This document shows positions 12,961 through 22,635 of a stretch of DNA of 29,580 nt, one piece after another. Below the pieces are notes generated by a model, which was not told the origin of the DNA, did not search any database, and saw only the letters and a program-made list of their open reading frames with translations. This stretch comes from a virus. Where the stretch lies: the IMG/VR virus record IMGVR_UViG_3300030012_000605, positions 1 to 29,580 of that record; one strand, written 5' to 3'. The translations under genes were made by a program, and so were the position numbers. Numbering within the stretch: the first letter of the stretch is position 1; each line of letters begins with the position of its first letter.

Positions 12961-14265
12961 ATGATCGTTGAAAATAAAGATTTAATAAGAAGTTCATTAA
13001 AAGAATACTTATCAGATGTATCCAAAGAAAATGTAGAAGAGCGTTACAGATTCCTGTCTTATTACGAAGGAATGCAAAACGAAATGGAAAATGATTTGAG
13101 TAAATACTTTCCATTAAAAAATCTAGAAGTTCCATACATTACGCAATCTATTACATCCAAGTTAATTAACGCAAGGGCAATAGGATATAAAAACCCACCT
13201 GTAAGAACTAATGAAGATTACTTAGAAAGCGTTGTTGATTTGGATCAGACTATGATTACTGCTGAAAGGTTAACATACTTATTAGGTTCACACCTTTTAA
13301 GATCTAGATATAATGAACAAGAACAAAAGATTGAATATGACCAGATAATTGAGTTCGAACCTATATTTGAACCGAGATCTAGAATGCCTGTTGGGTATAT
13401 TTATCCAATTTATAATCATGGTCAAACTAAAGATATGAAAGTAGTTTATGCATACTGGTCGAACGATGAGCACTTTTTAATAGATCAAAATGGTAATATC
13501 GAATCAGTAAACGAAGGCAACGTCAACCCATATGGAATACTGCCTTTTACAATATGCCATAGGCACCCTTATACAACTGATTTTATGCGTAATGGTGCTA
13601 CCGATATTATAAACGCAAATTTAATGATAAACGTTTTAATGACCGAACTTGGATTGGCTATGCGATTACAAGCGTTAGGTCAACCAGTAATTTCAGGAAT
13701 AGATAATGCGAACAAAGTTTCACTTGGTGTTGATAAACCTATGGTATTGCCTGAAGGGGCATCTTTCAGCTTTGTATCTCCTGGTGGTGATATTGATCAA
13801 TATATTAATGCCATACGCTTTTATGTTGACTCAGTTGCTTATAATAACAATCTCAAGGTTAAATGGTCAGTAGGTCGTGAATCTTTTATAAGTGGCGAAG
13901 CATTGAAAATGGCTGAGATAGATTTAACAGAAGCAGTTATGGGCGATTATCAAATGATTTGGCGTGGCGTTGAACAAAGAAGGTTTAATGTCGATCGCAG
14001 AATTTTAGAAGTACATAACAAAAGAATTAGCGATGAATATTCAGTTGATTTTAGTGAACCTAGATTCCCATTAACAGCAGACGAAGAAAGAAAACAATGG
14101 GATTGGGAATGGGCAAATGGATTGAGCCAACCTAAAGATTGGATTAAAAAATATAATCCAGATATGACTGAAGAAGAAGTAGAAGAAATGATGGAAGAAA
14201 TGAAACCAGAACAACCAGAGCAACCGCAACAAAGCGGTTTATTAGCTCAAGCATTAGGTAGTTAA
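12961..14265 (+). CDS. Portal protein
   Basis: The 434-residue protein follows the large terminase by six bases. The N-terminal region (RYRFLSYYEGMQNEMENDL, then YFPLKNLEVPYITQSITSKLINARAIGYKNPP) and the long-helix region (FYVDSVAYNNNLKVKWSVGRESFISGEALKM) match SPP1-type portals, and the C-terminus is acidic and Gln/Pro-rich. Twelve copies form the DNA channel at one head vertex and dock the terminase. It overlaps the head morphogenesis gene by one base (TAATG). Confidence 0.85.
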   Translation: MIVENKDLIRSSLKEYLSDVSKENVEERYRFLSYYEGMQNEMENDLSKYFPLKNLEVPYITQSITSKLINARAIGYKNPPVRTNEDYLESVVDLDQTMITAERLTYLLGSHLLRSRYNEQEQKIEYDQIIEFEPIFEPRSRMPVGYIYPIYNHGQTKDMKVVYAYWSNDEHFLIDQNGNIESVNEGNVNPYGILPFTICHRHPYTTDFMRNGATDIINANLMINVLMTELGLAMRLQALGQPVISGIDNANKVSLGVDKPMVLPEGASFSFVSPGGDIDQYINAIRFYVDSVAYNNNLKVKWSVGRESFISGEALKMAEIDLTEAVMGDYQMIWRGVEQRRFNVDRRILEVHNKRISDEYSVDFSEPRFPLTADEERKQWDWEWANGLSQPKDWIKKYNPDMTEEEVEEMMEEMKPEQPEQPQQSGLLAQALGS

Positions 14266-14984
14266 TGTCCGTAGATAAACTAAAACAAGATTATTTACTA
14301 TTGGCGGAAAAGCTGACCGATGAGGTTTTACAATTATTACAAGCAGGTCAAGATAAAGAATCTATTATACAATTATTAGCAGATACAAATCTAAAACAAG
14401 TAATATTAAGTGATGCTGATTTTAGTAAGTCTTTTAATAATTTAGAAGATCTATATGTAAAAACTTTACAAGATATGGATCAGTTTGCTGATATTTCTCA
14501 GGATACCCTTTTGGCTTTGACAAGAACTAATCAAAGTTTATTTATGGGTAAACTAGCAAACGATGTTTCTGACAGCATAAGATCTAATTTATTGCGTGGG
14601 GTAGTTGTAGGATTAAGCAAGGGTGATATTATAAGGGGCATATCAGCCGATCTACGACCAGATCAAATCGAAACCTTAGTAACTACCGCCCTTAATAATT
14701 ATTCAGCCTCAATCAACGCTATTATGTCAGATCGTTTACCAGATAGAACTTTGTATGTATATCGTGGTCCAATAGATTCTAAAACAAGAGACATATGTTT
14801 GGAGTTTGCGGCACGTGGACCAATGACCAAAAAAGAAATAGAATCAGTAATGACTGGTGGCTTTTTGGATCGTGGCGGTTTTAATTGCAGACATCAATGG
14901 ACACCGCAAGTTCGTGAAACAGCTTTCTTTTTTCCTGAAAGGGCAAGAGAATTAGCAGAAGGAAAGGGCATATCCATTGGGTAA
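14265..14984 (+). CDS. Head morphogenesis protein (SPP1 gp7 / Mu F type)
   Basis: The 239-residue protein has a long helical N-terminus and the C-terminal signature YRGPIDSKTRDICLEFAAR (about 169-187) with GGFNCRHQWTP (about 210-220), the conserved Cys/His-containing motif of minor head proteins of this family. These proteins sit at the portal and help head assembly or DNA delivery. It lies immediately after the portal, the usual order. Confidence 0.85.
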   Translation: MSVDKLKQDYLLLAEKLTDEVLQLLQAGQDKESIIQLLADTNLKQVILSDADFSKSFNNLEDLYVKTLQDMDQFADISQDTLLALTRTNQSLFMGKLANDVSDSIRSNLLRGVVVGLSKGDIIRGISADLRPDQIETLVTTALNNYSASINAIMSDRLPDRTLYVYRGPIDSKTRDICLEFAARGPMTKKEIESVMTGGFLDRGGFNCRHQWTPQVRETAFFFPERARELAEGKGISIG

Positions 14985-15519
14985 AACTTTAGCAGAAATG
15001 TTTGATGAACTTACCACAAAGCAACGCATGATTTCTTTAGGTAATGAAATGATAAATAGAATAATAAAAAGATCTCAAAACGGATTTGATGTATTTAATA
15101 AAAAATTTAAACCTTACTCAACCAAACCGAAAAAACCATATTTTTTTAAAAAGAAATTTGGAGATAAAAAGAAAACAGTGTATGTTAAATCTTATTTCGA
15201 AAGAAAAAGGGATGGTCAAATAAAAAGACAAGCATCACAATTTAAACCAAGCTCACCTAGTAATGTAAACCTAACATTAACAGGTGATATGTTTAATAGT
15301 TTCAAAGTAAAGAAAGCTACGAATAAAAATGTTAGAATTGGGTTCACCCCTTCGGAATCTAAAAAAGCGTTTGGAAATGAAGAAATGGGCAGGGTCATAT
15401 CGTCAGTTAAAAAACCAGTATCAACTGATGATGAAAAATTTATTACTGGGTTTTATGATAAGATAATGGTGAAGGCTATGAAAGAAGCCAGTGGTAAAAC
15501 TGAAATAATAATAGGATAA
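14977..15519 (+). CDS. Probable virion morphogenesis / tail-completion-like protein
   Basis: The TTG start, with AAGGAAAGG upstream, overlaps the previous gene by 8 bases; an ATG 21 bases later is an alternative. The 180-residue basic protein contains GFDVFNKKFKPYS and LTLTGDMFNSFKVKK followed by VRIGFTPSE, motifs shared with phage virion morphogenesis and tail-completion proteins. Its position among head genes agrees. The precise role is uncertain. Confidence 0.6.
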   Translation: MGKTLAEMFDELTTKQRMISLGNEMINRIIKRSQNGFDVFNKKFKPYSTKPKKPYFFKKKFGDKKKTVYVKSYFERKRDGQIKRQASQFKPSSPSNVNLTLTGDMFNSFKVKKATNKNVRIGFTPSESKKAFGNEEMGRVISSVKKPVSTDDEKFITGFYDKIMVKAMKEASGKTEIIIG

Positions 15520-15538
15520 CTCACAAAAGAGGAAACAA

Positions 15539-16075
15539 ATGTCAGAAATGGAAGTCAATACTCAAGACGTAAAAGCAGAGGAAGTCCAAAGTCAGGACGT
15601 AAAAACAGACTCCGTAAACAGCAACGAAAAAGCTGAAGATTATAGTGTGCCAGCAAGTCGATTTAGGGAACTCAATCAAAGCAAAAAGAATCTTGAATCT
15701 GAACTTATGCAACTGAAATCTCAAATTAAAGAAAGAGAAACTCAGGAAGCAGAAGAAAAAGAAGATTGGAGAAACTTGTATGAAGAAACTAAAGCTGAAA
15801 GAGATCGTTTTAAAAATGATGCTGAAAAGTTTCAATCGATTGAATCAGCTAGAAAAGAAAGGCTTTTGGAATCTTTTCCTGAGAATCTTAGAGACAAAAT
15901 GTCTGCTTTAGATTCCGACACGTTGGAACAAATGAAAAGTGAATTTAATAATAAAGTGCCTCAAGTAGATAATAGCGGGGGCGGTGTTTCTGGAGGAAAA
16001 GTTCCAAGTTGGAAAGATATGAATCCGAAAGATCGCAGAAAAAACTTTGCTGATATTATGAGGTTTAAAAAATAA
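15539..16075 (+). CDS. Scaffolding protein
   Basis: The 178-residue protein lies directly before the major capsid gene, with AGAGGAAA as ribosome-binding site. It is highly charged: an acidic N-terminus with a short duplication (TQDVKAEE / SQDVKTDS), a long coiled coil (about residues 42-105), a Gly-rich hinge (NSGGGVSGGK) and a basic C-terminus (DRRKNFADIMRFKK). This is the usual design of phage scaffolds, whose basic end binds the coat protein. It would be lost from the mature head. Confidence 0.8.
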   Translation: MSEMEVNTQDVKAEEVQSQDVKTDSVNSNEKAEDYSVPASRFRELNQSKKNLESELMQLKSQIKERETQEAEEKEDWRNLYEETKAERDRFKNDAEKFQSIESARKERLLESFPENLRDKMSALDSDTLEQMKSEFNNKVPQVDNSGGGVSGGKVPSWKDMNPKDRRKNFADIMRFKK

Positions 16076-16086
16076 AGGAATAAAAA

Positions 16087-16953
16087 ATGGCTGAAGTGAC
16101 AACCACTACTGCTGCAGTATTCATTCCTGAAATTTGGCAAGAAGCAATTCTTGACTATGCAGAAAGACAATTCAGACTTCGAAATCAAGTAACTGAAGTT
16201 TCTGATGTAGGTGCTGGAGATGTTTTACACATCCCTAGAGTTACTGAAGAAACTGCGGCAACTTTGAGTTCTGGTTCTGCTGTAACTTTCGGTGCGAATA
16301 CTGATGGCGAAATACAACTATCAATGGACAAACATATCGTAGAAGGTAAAAGAATCGGCGATCTGGTAAGGGTTCAAAGCTCTTATGACTTGTTCAACTT
16401 ATATACCAGATCAATGGGGTATGCCGTTGCAAAAAAAATAGAATCTGAGATTGCTTCTTTAATGCAAACTGCTTCTGGAAATGATGTTTCACTTTCAACT
16501 GATAATACTTTTACAACCGCTTTGGTAAGAAGTGGATTACAAAAGTTGTTAGATCTAAATGTTGATTATACTATGGGTGATACATTCTTCTACACATCTC
16601 CTGCTGGTTTTATGAGCTTGGCATCATTAGGTGAATTTTCTGACTACGAAAAGCGTGGGCCAGAAACTGGCGGTGAAGGACCAAACATTACTGGTATGAT
16701 CAAAAAGATCTACGGAATGGAAGTATATGCGTCCACCGATTGGGATGATGATGGTGGCTCTGGCGATGAAACTGCTACTATATTCACAAGGGATTCAATC
16801 CTTTATGCAGAGCAGTTCCCATTAAGAGTGCAACAAAGTTACAATTTAGAATATCTAGCTACAGAGCTTGTTGTCGATCAACTTGTTGGAGTTGCTTTAC
16901 ACCAAGCAGCCAATGCAGCTGATTGTCAGATTGTTAACTTTAATAATCCGTAA
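16087..16953 (+). CDS. Major capsid protein
   Basis: The 288-residue protein follows the scaffold by 11 bases with AAAGGAA as ribosome-binding site. The N-terminus FIPEIWQEAILDYAERQFRL and the following beta-rich sequence (GDVLHIPRVTEE, then FFYTSPAGFMSL and GMEVYASTDWDDD) are typical of HK97-fold coat proteins without a cleaved delta domain. It would form the icosahedral shell. A strong hairpin follows the gene, as expected for a highly expressed end. Confidence 0.85.
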   Translation: MAEVTTTTAAVFIPEIWQEAILDYAERQFRLRNQVTEVSDVGAGDVLHIPRVTEETAATLSSGSAVTFGANTDGEIQLSMDKHIVEGKRIGDLVRVQSSYDLFNLYTRSMGYAVAKKIESEIASLMQTASGNDVSLSTDNTFTTALVRSGLQKLLDLNVDYTMGDTFFYTSPAGFMSLASLGEFSDYEKRGPETGGEGPNITGMIKKIYGMEVYASTDWDDDGGSGDETATIFTRDSILYAEQFPLRVQQSYNLEYLATELVVDQLVGVALHQAANAADCQIVNFNNP

Positions 16954-16965
16954 TAGATGAATCAA

Positions 16966-16988
16966 GGGGGAGTCTTTTTGGCTCCCCC
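16966..16988 (+). terminator. Hairpin after the major capsid gene
   Basis: GGGGGAG (16966-16972) pairs perfectly with CTCCCCC (16982-16988) around a 9-base loop. It is followed by ACTTTAAAA, a poor U-tract, so it is probably a partial terminator or mRNA-stabilising hairpin that lets capsid mRNA outnumber the fibre message. Confidence 0.6.
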
Positions 16989-17008
16989 ACTTTAAAAGGG
17001 AAAAAGAA

Positions 17009-20000
17009 ATGGCAACCGATTTAACAAATGTAGCTGTATCAACTGGATATACTCAGCTACTACATATTGATGGGGGGATAGGGAGTTCTGTAAACAGAGT
17101 TCATGATGGTGATGGAACTGGATCGCCATTGGAAATATCATCGACAGTTGTACAAATAAAAGATGGATCTTTTGATTTTGATGTTGCCTCTCATGATGGA
17201 ACAAACGGATTAAAACTTGGAGGAACATTAGTAACAACAAGTGCAGCTGAATTAAATTTATTAGATGGAATTACTGCTGGAACAGTAAGTGCTTCTAAAT
17301 TTTTACTTGTTGATTCAAATAAAGATTTAACAGGGTTACGCAACCTAACTGCTACAGGAACGATTACTGCAGCAAACTTTACTGGAACTGGTAATACTCA
17401 GATTGGTGATGCGGCAACTGATACAGTGGCAATGAATGCTACTATAACTACTGATTTAATTTTCGAAGGCTCGTCAGATGACGCAAATGAATTAACCTTA
17501 ACTCCTGGAAACCCAGCATCTGATATTACCATAACTTTACCAAGTGCTACTGATACTTTAGTTGGCAGAGCAACTTCAGATACTTTAACAAATAAAAGCA
17601 TTAACGCTGATAATAATACTTTATCGAACATAGAAGTGGATAATCTAAAATCAGGCGTTTTAGATACCGATATGAGCTCAGTAAGTAGCTCTGATGATAC
17701 AATCGCAAGTGCTAAAGCGTTAAAAACTTACATAGATGCACAAGATGCTAATATTGCTTCTGATACTTTAACTTTTACAAATAAAACTTTTGACGTTGAA
17801 GCAACTGGAAATAGCATTTCTAATATTGATGTAGCAGATTTAAAGTCTGGTGTTTTAGATACAGATATTTCAAGCGTATCAGGATCAGATGATACATTAG
17901 CCAGTGCGAAAGCAATTAAGACTTATGTGGATGCCCAAGTTACTGCTCAAGATTTAGATGCGACAACTGACTCAGGTACAATAGCAATAGATCTAGATTC
18001 AGAAACTTTAACTATTGCAGGTGGGGAGGGCATAGACACTTCTGCGACTTCTAACACTATAACGATTGCAGGTGAAGATGCTTCTGACTCTAATAAAGGA
18101 ATCGCATCTTTTAGTTCTGATAACTTTGACGTAAGCTCTGGTGCGGTAACGATAAAAGATAATGGTGTAATTTTAGCCACCGAAACAACTGGAGACTTTG
18201 TAAACTCCATTACTGCTGGCACTGGAATAACTTCTTCAGGGGCAACTAGCGGTGAAAATATTTCTCATACATTAAGCATAGACGCAAGTCAAACTCAAAT
18301 AACTGCAGTTGGAGCTTTGGATGCAGGATCTATTACTGGTAATTTTGGAAACATTGATAATGGATCTAGTACTGCAAATTTTGGTGCGACTACTGTTGAT
18401 TCATTAAGTGTATCTGATGGAAACATAACTAATGTTGGTGATATAGCTTTAGATTCTATAAGTTCAGATGGGTCTACTATAAATGTAGCAATCGGTGATA
18501 ATACTTCAGATGTATTTACTATTAAGCAGGGTTCAGATAAATATTTTGCTATTGCTACTTCAGACTCTGCTGAAAATATAGCGATTGGAACTGGCGTAAG
18601 TGGAACTGCTATTTCTATTGGACACTCTACTTCGGTTACCACTATAAACGATAATTTAATAGTTACAGGAGATCTTACTGTAAATGGGGCAACAACCACT
18701 ATCGCCACTACAAATACAGTGGTTTCAGATAGTCTTATGGAACTTGCTAATGGAACTTCAGGAACTCCAAGCAATGATGCTGGAATTGTTATCGAAAGAG
18801 GTAGTGCCAATAACGCTTTTATAGGATTTGATGAATCAGATGATAAATTTATAGTTGGAACAGGAACATTTACTGGAGCATCTACTGGCTCACTTTCGAT
18901 TACCACAGGAACTTTAAAAGCAAATATAGAAGGTAATCTAGATGTATCAAGCTCAACGTTAACTACTTCTGCAGCTCAAAATCTTGCTATAATGCAAGGG
19001 GCTGCTGCTAATGTAGATATTGGTGCTTTTGAAATGAGAGCTCAAACTTTTGAGTCAGATGTAGCTACTGGAACTGCCCCTATGGTAGTTGCTTCTACAA
19101 CTAAAGTGGCAAATTTAAATGCCGATCTTTTAGACGACCAAACAGGTAGTTATTATTTAGACTTTGGAAACTTCGTAATTGATGACGATGAAATACCAAT
19201 AGCAAAACTTGCTCAAGACTCTATAACGATCGCTGGAAGCTCTGTTGGTTTAGGTGGATCAATAACTGCCGATACTATTGCTGGACAAATATCAGCTGAT
19301 ACCATAAGCGGTAATCAGATCAATGGCGGTACGATTGGATCAATTACGATCTCGCAACTTGCTGATAATTTAAGTTTGGGGAATAACAATATTACAGCAG
19401 TTGGTTCGATAGCATTAGATAGTATAGAATCTGCATCAACTGGCAATGGTTTCGATCTTACTTTATTAAATAATAAAGCAGATGCCTTAGAAATAAAAGA
19501 AGGCTCAAATGCCTACATGACTTTCATAACTACAACTGGTTCTGAAGAGATACAGATTGATAAAGCATTAGATATAAATGCAGTTTCTGACTTCGGCTCA
19601 AATGCAATGACCAATGTAAACATAGATTCTGGTGCGATTGACGGAACTAACATTGGTGCAAACTCTGCTGGAACTGGTGCATTTACTACACTTACTACAA
19701 ACGATAATGTAACAGTTACAAAAACTGCTGACAATACTTCAGCTACGTTAAAAGTACAAGGAGATTTTAATAATCAAACTATTCAAGGTGCATCTGGAAA
19801 TGCTGGTGGGCTTATAGTATTGCGTAATACTGATTCGCAAGATGGTAATTTTAGTGCAGTTAATTTCCAAGATGCAAACGAAAATACACTATCTGGAATA
19901 CTTGGTATAAATAAAAGTCATATAAATAATCAAGGCGAATTAGTATTTTTCGTTAGAGGTGGTATTCATACTGATGGCGATGAAGCTATGAGAATAGACC

Positions 20001-21712
20001 ATAATGGAAATGTCGGTATTGGAACCAACGGACCCTCAAATCCTCTTCATATAGCTGGAAGTGATAGTGGCATCAATATTCAATTAGCAAGTGGTACAAG
20101 AGGGCAATTAAATTTTTTAAGTTCTTCTGGTGCTTTAGAGGGTAGAATATCTTCAAATGGTAATGGCGATTTAAGGATTGGTGGTGGTTCATCTGCTAAT
20201 GATGATATAATTATTGATAACGATGGACTTGTATCATTTTTTGGCAATATTGAACTAAATGGTAGTGGCACAAGACAAATAAGATTTGATGATGGAGGGC
20301 AATCAGAGGGTGCTATTGCATTTGATGACCCAACTAATGGTTTTACTTTTAAAGTTGGCGGTTCAAGTGGAACTGCTAAAAAAGATGCTTTAAAAATCCT
20401 TAGCTCTGGAGAAGTTCAAGTTCAAGACCCATCTGGCGCCAATTTAAGACTTGTTAGAAATGATACAACAACCACAAGTGGAGAAACACTTGGAAGATTA
20501 CTTTTTAGCTCAACAGATGGTGGAGTTGATACAGCAGATGCCTCAGCAGTTATTGAAGCAATTGCAACAGAAAATTTTGGAACTGGCAATAAAGGTGCAA
20601 AATTAATATTTTCTACAAAACCAGATTCTGATGATGTTGACCATAATGACCATACCAGAATGACTATTTTCCAAGATGGAGATGTTTTAATAGGTGAGGG
20701 AACAAGCGTACCTGGTTTTACTCCAAGTTTAACTGTTATGGGTAGCCAACCCTCTCTTGGTCTAAGAGGTCAAGATGGTAATAGTGGAATCTTTTATAAT
20801 ACAATTTTGAATACCTCTGGTGCTGGTGAAGTAAAAAGTTTTTATTCAAGCCCTATTTATTGGGCAACAGCATCTAATGATGGTGGTACAAGTGAATCAA
20901 CTAAAATGTCTTTAGATACAAGTGGAAATCTTACTACTACTGGTAATATTGAACATGATGGCAAAATAACAACAGACATAACCACAAATGGTACTGGGCA
21001 TGATTTTAGACTTCATGCAGATAATGGTTTTGTTAATAGTATACATAATGAATTTGATGGCGGTACTCCCCTTACTTTTATGGATTTTAGAATTGCAACT
21101 GGGGCTGGTACACAAAAAGAAGTAATGCGATTAAATGAAACTGGTACTGTTCTTGTTGGAGGAACTTTGCCAGAAGATGTTGGAACTGGAAATGGTATTG
21201 TTATCCAAAAAGCATCTGGTCAAAATCAAATGGCGTTTGAAATTCTTGATGATGATTCTACTGCTGATTCAAATAATGTTTTGATGGCTTTAAGGTTTGA
21301 CATAGATAATAACTGTGATGGTGCTGCTTTTATTGAGTTTCAAGATAGTGGTGGTGTTATTGGTTCAGTTAAATGTAATGGTTCTGGTAGTGTTGCATAT
21401 AACACCACTTCTGATGAAAGATTAAAGGAAAACATTGCTGATGTTGGTGATGATTATTTAGAATTAATAAATGATATAAAAATAAGAAGTTTTGACTGGA
21501 AAGACAGACCAAACTTAAAAAGCAAAGTTGGTGTAATTGCACAAGAACTTGAAAAAGTTATTCCTAACGCAGTTACCAAAGGTGAAGATGATGTAAGTAA
21601 ATTACCCTATCAAGTATCTTATTCAACACTTGTACCTTATTTGATAAAAGCAGTTCAAGAGCTATCATCAAAAGTAGAAGAGCTTGAAAAAACTTGCAAA
21701 GATTGTTGTTAG
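17009..21712 (+). CDS. Giant tail fibre / receptor-binding protein with C-terminal S74 self-cleaving chaperone
   Basis: At 1567 residues this is the largest gene. The first ~820 residues are Ser/Thr/Asp-rich with repeated TLTNK, LNLLDGITAGT and LKSGVLDTD units, typical of phage fibres forming beta-helical trimers. From about residue 915 the sequence changes to NVGIGTxGPSxPLHI-type modules. The C-terminus is a peptidase S74 domain: Ser1468 and Lys1473 (SDERLK) form the expected autocleavage dyad, with GVIAQELEKVIP and a closing coiled coil (AVQELSSKVEELEK). Cleavage before Ser1468 would release about 100 residues after trimer folding. Its position between capsid and lysis genes, away from the tail genes, is unusual. 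Confidence 0.85.
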   Translation: MATDLTNVAVSTGYTQLLHIDGGIGSSVNRVHDGDGTGSPLEISSTVVQIKDGSFDFDVASHDGTNGLKLGGTLVTTSAAELNLLDGITAGTVSASKFLLVDSNKDLTGLRNLTATGTITAANFTGTGNTQIGDAATDTVAMNATITTDLIFEGSSDDANELTLTPGNPASDITITLPSATDTLVGRATSDTLTNKSINADNNTLSNIEVDNLKSGVLDTDMSSVSSSDDTIASAKALKTYIDAQDANIASDTLTFTNKTFDVEATGNSISNIDVADLKSGVLDTDISSVSGSDDTLASAKAIKTYVDAQVTAQDLDATTDSGTIAIDLDSETLTIAGGEGIDTSATSNTITIAGEDASDSNKGIASFSSDNFDVSSGAVTIKDNGVILATETTGDFVNSITAGTGITSSGATSGENISHTLSIDASQTQITAVGALDAGSITGNFGNIDNGSSTANFGATTVDSLSVSDGNITNVGDIALDSISSDGSTINVAIGDNTSDVFTIKQGSDKYFAIATSDSAENIAIGTGVSGTAISIGHSTSVTTINDNLIVTGDLTVNGATTTIATTNTVVSDSLMELANGTSGTPSNDAGIVIERGSANNAFIGFDESDDKFIVGTGTFTGASTGSLSITTGTLKANIEGNLDVSSSTLTTSAAQNLAIMQGAAANVDIGAFEMRAQTFESDVATGTAPMVVASTTKVANLNADLLDDQTGSYYLDFGNFVIDDDEIPIAKLAQDSITIAGSSVGLGGSITADTIAGQISADTISGNQINGGTIGSITISQLADNLSLGNNNITAVGSIALDSIESASTGNGFDLTLLNNKADALEIKEGSNAYMTFITTTGSEEIQIDKALDINAVSDFGSNAMTNVNIDSGAIDGTNIGANSAGTGAFTTLTTNDNVTVTKTADNTSATLKVQGDFNNQTIQGASGNAGGLIVLRNTDSQDGNFSAVNFQDANENTLSGILGINKSHINNQGELVFFVRGGIHTDGDEAMRIDHNGNVGIGTNGPSNPLHIAGSDSGINIQLASGTRGQLNFLSSSGALEGRISSNGNGDLRIGGGSSANDDIIIDNDGLVSFFGNIELNGSGTRQIRFDDGGQSEGAIAFDDPTNGFTFKVGGSSGTAKKDALKILSSGEVQVQDPSGANLRLVRNDTTTTSGETLGRLLFSSTDGGVDTADASAVIEAIATENFGTGNKGAKLIFSTKPDSDDVDHNDHTRMTIFQDGDVLIGEGTSVPGFTPSLTVMGSQPSLGLRGQDGNSGIFYNTILNTSGAGEVKSFYSSPIYWATASNDGGTSESTKMSLDTSGNLTTTGNIEHDGKITTDITTNGTGHDFRLHADNGFVNSIHNEFDGGTPLTFMDFRIATGAGTQKEVMRLNETGTVLVGGTLPEDVGTGNGIVIQKASGQNQMAFEILDDDSTADSNNVLMALRFDIDNNCDGAAFIEFQDSGGVIGSVKCNGSGSVAYNTTSDERLKENIADVGDDYLELINDIKIRSFDWKDRPNLKSKVGVIAQELEKVIPNAVTKGEDDVSKLPYQVSYSTLVPYLIKAVQELSSKVEELEKTCKDCC
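17576..17950 (+). repeat. Tandem protein-level repeat in the fibre
   Basis: Two units of about 61 codons (17576-17758 and 17759-17950) both run from SDTL through TNK, LKSGVLDTD, SSVS.SDDT.ASAKA and KTY.DAQ. At DNA level they have diverged, so the duplication is old and kept by selection on the protein. Confidence 0.7.
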
Positions 21713-21713
21713 T

Positions 21714-21941
21714 ATGAATGAAGAGATTAAAAAATTTACTTACAGATTTGATAGCTTTTTTAATGGTATGCTTATTACTGCTCTGCTTGTTTGTGTATTC
21801 GCTTGGGCTTGTGATGAATATTACTTTGGTAAAAGCGAGGAAGAGATTTCAGAAGAGATAATGCGTTCTGCGTTTCAAGCAGATTCATTATTAGGTGAAA
21901 TAAAAATGCTGCTTGGAGATAGCAGCTTGGTTAATAAATAA
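21714..21941 (+). CDS. Small membrane protein, possible lysis accessory
   Basis: The ATG one base after the fibre stop is preferred over an upstream TTG inside the fibre gene. The 75-residue protein has one hydrophobic segment (MLITALLVCVFAWACDEYYF, about 19-38) and an acidic C-terminal half. It lies a few genes before the endolysin, where holins and spanins are found, but one span without other signature is not diagnostic. Confidence 0.55.
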   Translation: MNEEIKKFTYRFDSFFNGMLITALLVCVFAWACDEYYFGKSEEEISEEIMRSAFQADSLLGEIKMLLGDSSLVNK

Positions 21942-21953
21942 AAGGAGTCAATA

Positions 21954-22178
21954 ATGGCAAAAGAAAAACAAAAAGAACAAAAGCCCATTTTGAATCTTGA
22001 TGGCGAAGAGCATGAAATAGATTCAATGAGTGATGAACAGAAAGTTATGATCAATCATATAGCTGATTTAGATCGTAAAATAAATACAACTCAATTCAAT
22101 CTTCAACAATTGCAGTTTGGAAAATCAGCTTTTGTTAATGCTCTCAAAGAATCTTTAACAAAGGAAGAAGAGAAATAA
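21954..22178 (+). CDS. DUF6447-like small protein
   Basis: The ATG follows AAAGGAG. The 74-residue product has the pattern LNLDGEEHEIDSMSDEQKVM, then NHIADLDRKI, FNLQQLQFGKSAF and VNALKESL. This family is frequent in marine phages and, from memory, is filed as DUF6447. It should form a short hairpin followed by two helices. Function unknown. Confidence 0.7.
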   Translation: MAKEKQKEQKPILNLDGEEHEIDSMSDEQKVMINHIADLDRKINTTQFNLQQLQFGKSAFVNALKESLTKEEEK

Positions 22179-22179
22179 A

Positions 22180-22443
22180 TTGGGAATAGACAATTTTACC
22201 GAGATTGGTTTCGCAGGTCTTGCCGCAGGTATTTTGTGGATGACTTTTCGTTGGATGACAATGGAATTAAATAAGAAGATCGATGATTTGCAAAATATAA
22301 TTATAAAATTAATCGATGCTAAAAATGTAATGGTTGATAAGTTTCAAGAGCTAAATGACGAAGTTACTGATCAATTAAATTACATTGAAGCCAAACTCGG
22401 TAATGGTCGTGGATCAAAACAAAGGCGTAGGTCAGGAAAATAA
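22180..22443 (+). CDS. Membrane-anchored protein with coiled coil, holin candidate
   Basis: The TTG start follows AAAGGAAG; no ATG precedes the membrane segment. The 87-residue product has one hydrophobic segment (FTEIGFAGLAAGILWMTFRWM), then a long amphipathic helix (KKIDDLQNIIIKLIDA) and a very basic end (GSKQRRRSGK). A single span, a helix and a positive tail, two genes before the endolysin, fit a small holin. This is inferred; activity is not evident from motifs. Confidence 0.55.
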   Translation: MGIDNFTEIGFAGLAAGILWMTFRWMTMELNKKIDDLQNIIIKLIDAKNVMVDKFQELNDEVTDQLNYIEAKLGNGRGSKQRRRSGK

Positions 22444-22455
22444 AAGGAGTAAAAA

Positions 22456-22635
22456 ATGGGTAAAGAAATAGCAAACTGGATGGCAGTAAAAGAGAATAGA
22501 AACATGTTGAGAGATGCTCTCAATCGTGAAGTAAACATTCCTATCATAGATGAAAACTTGGAAGAAAAAGTTTTTGGAACTATGTTGGATGTAATAGCTA
22601 AAGTAATGGAAGCAGCTTTCTCAGATGATAAATAA
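22456..22635 (+). CDS. Small acidic helical protein in the lysis cluster
   Basis: A 59-residue product begins at an ATG seven bases after AAAGGAGT. It is helical (MGKEIANWMAVKENRNMLRD, then NLEEKVFGTMLDVIAKVMEAAF). It overlaps the endolysin start by 11 bases. No family is recognised, but the good ribosome-binding site and coupling make it real. Confidence 0.6.
   Translation: MGKEIANWMAVKENRNMLRDALNREVNIPIIDENLEEKVFGTMLDVIAKVMEAAFSDDK

Noticed and set aside
18295-18906. Long minus-strand open frame (203 codons) within the fibre gene
   Set aside because: It is a shadow of the Ser/Thr/Asp-rich repetitive fibre frame, with low-complexity Val/Pro/Ser content and no ribosome-binding site.
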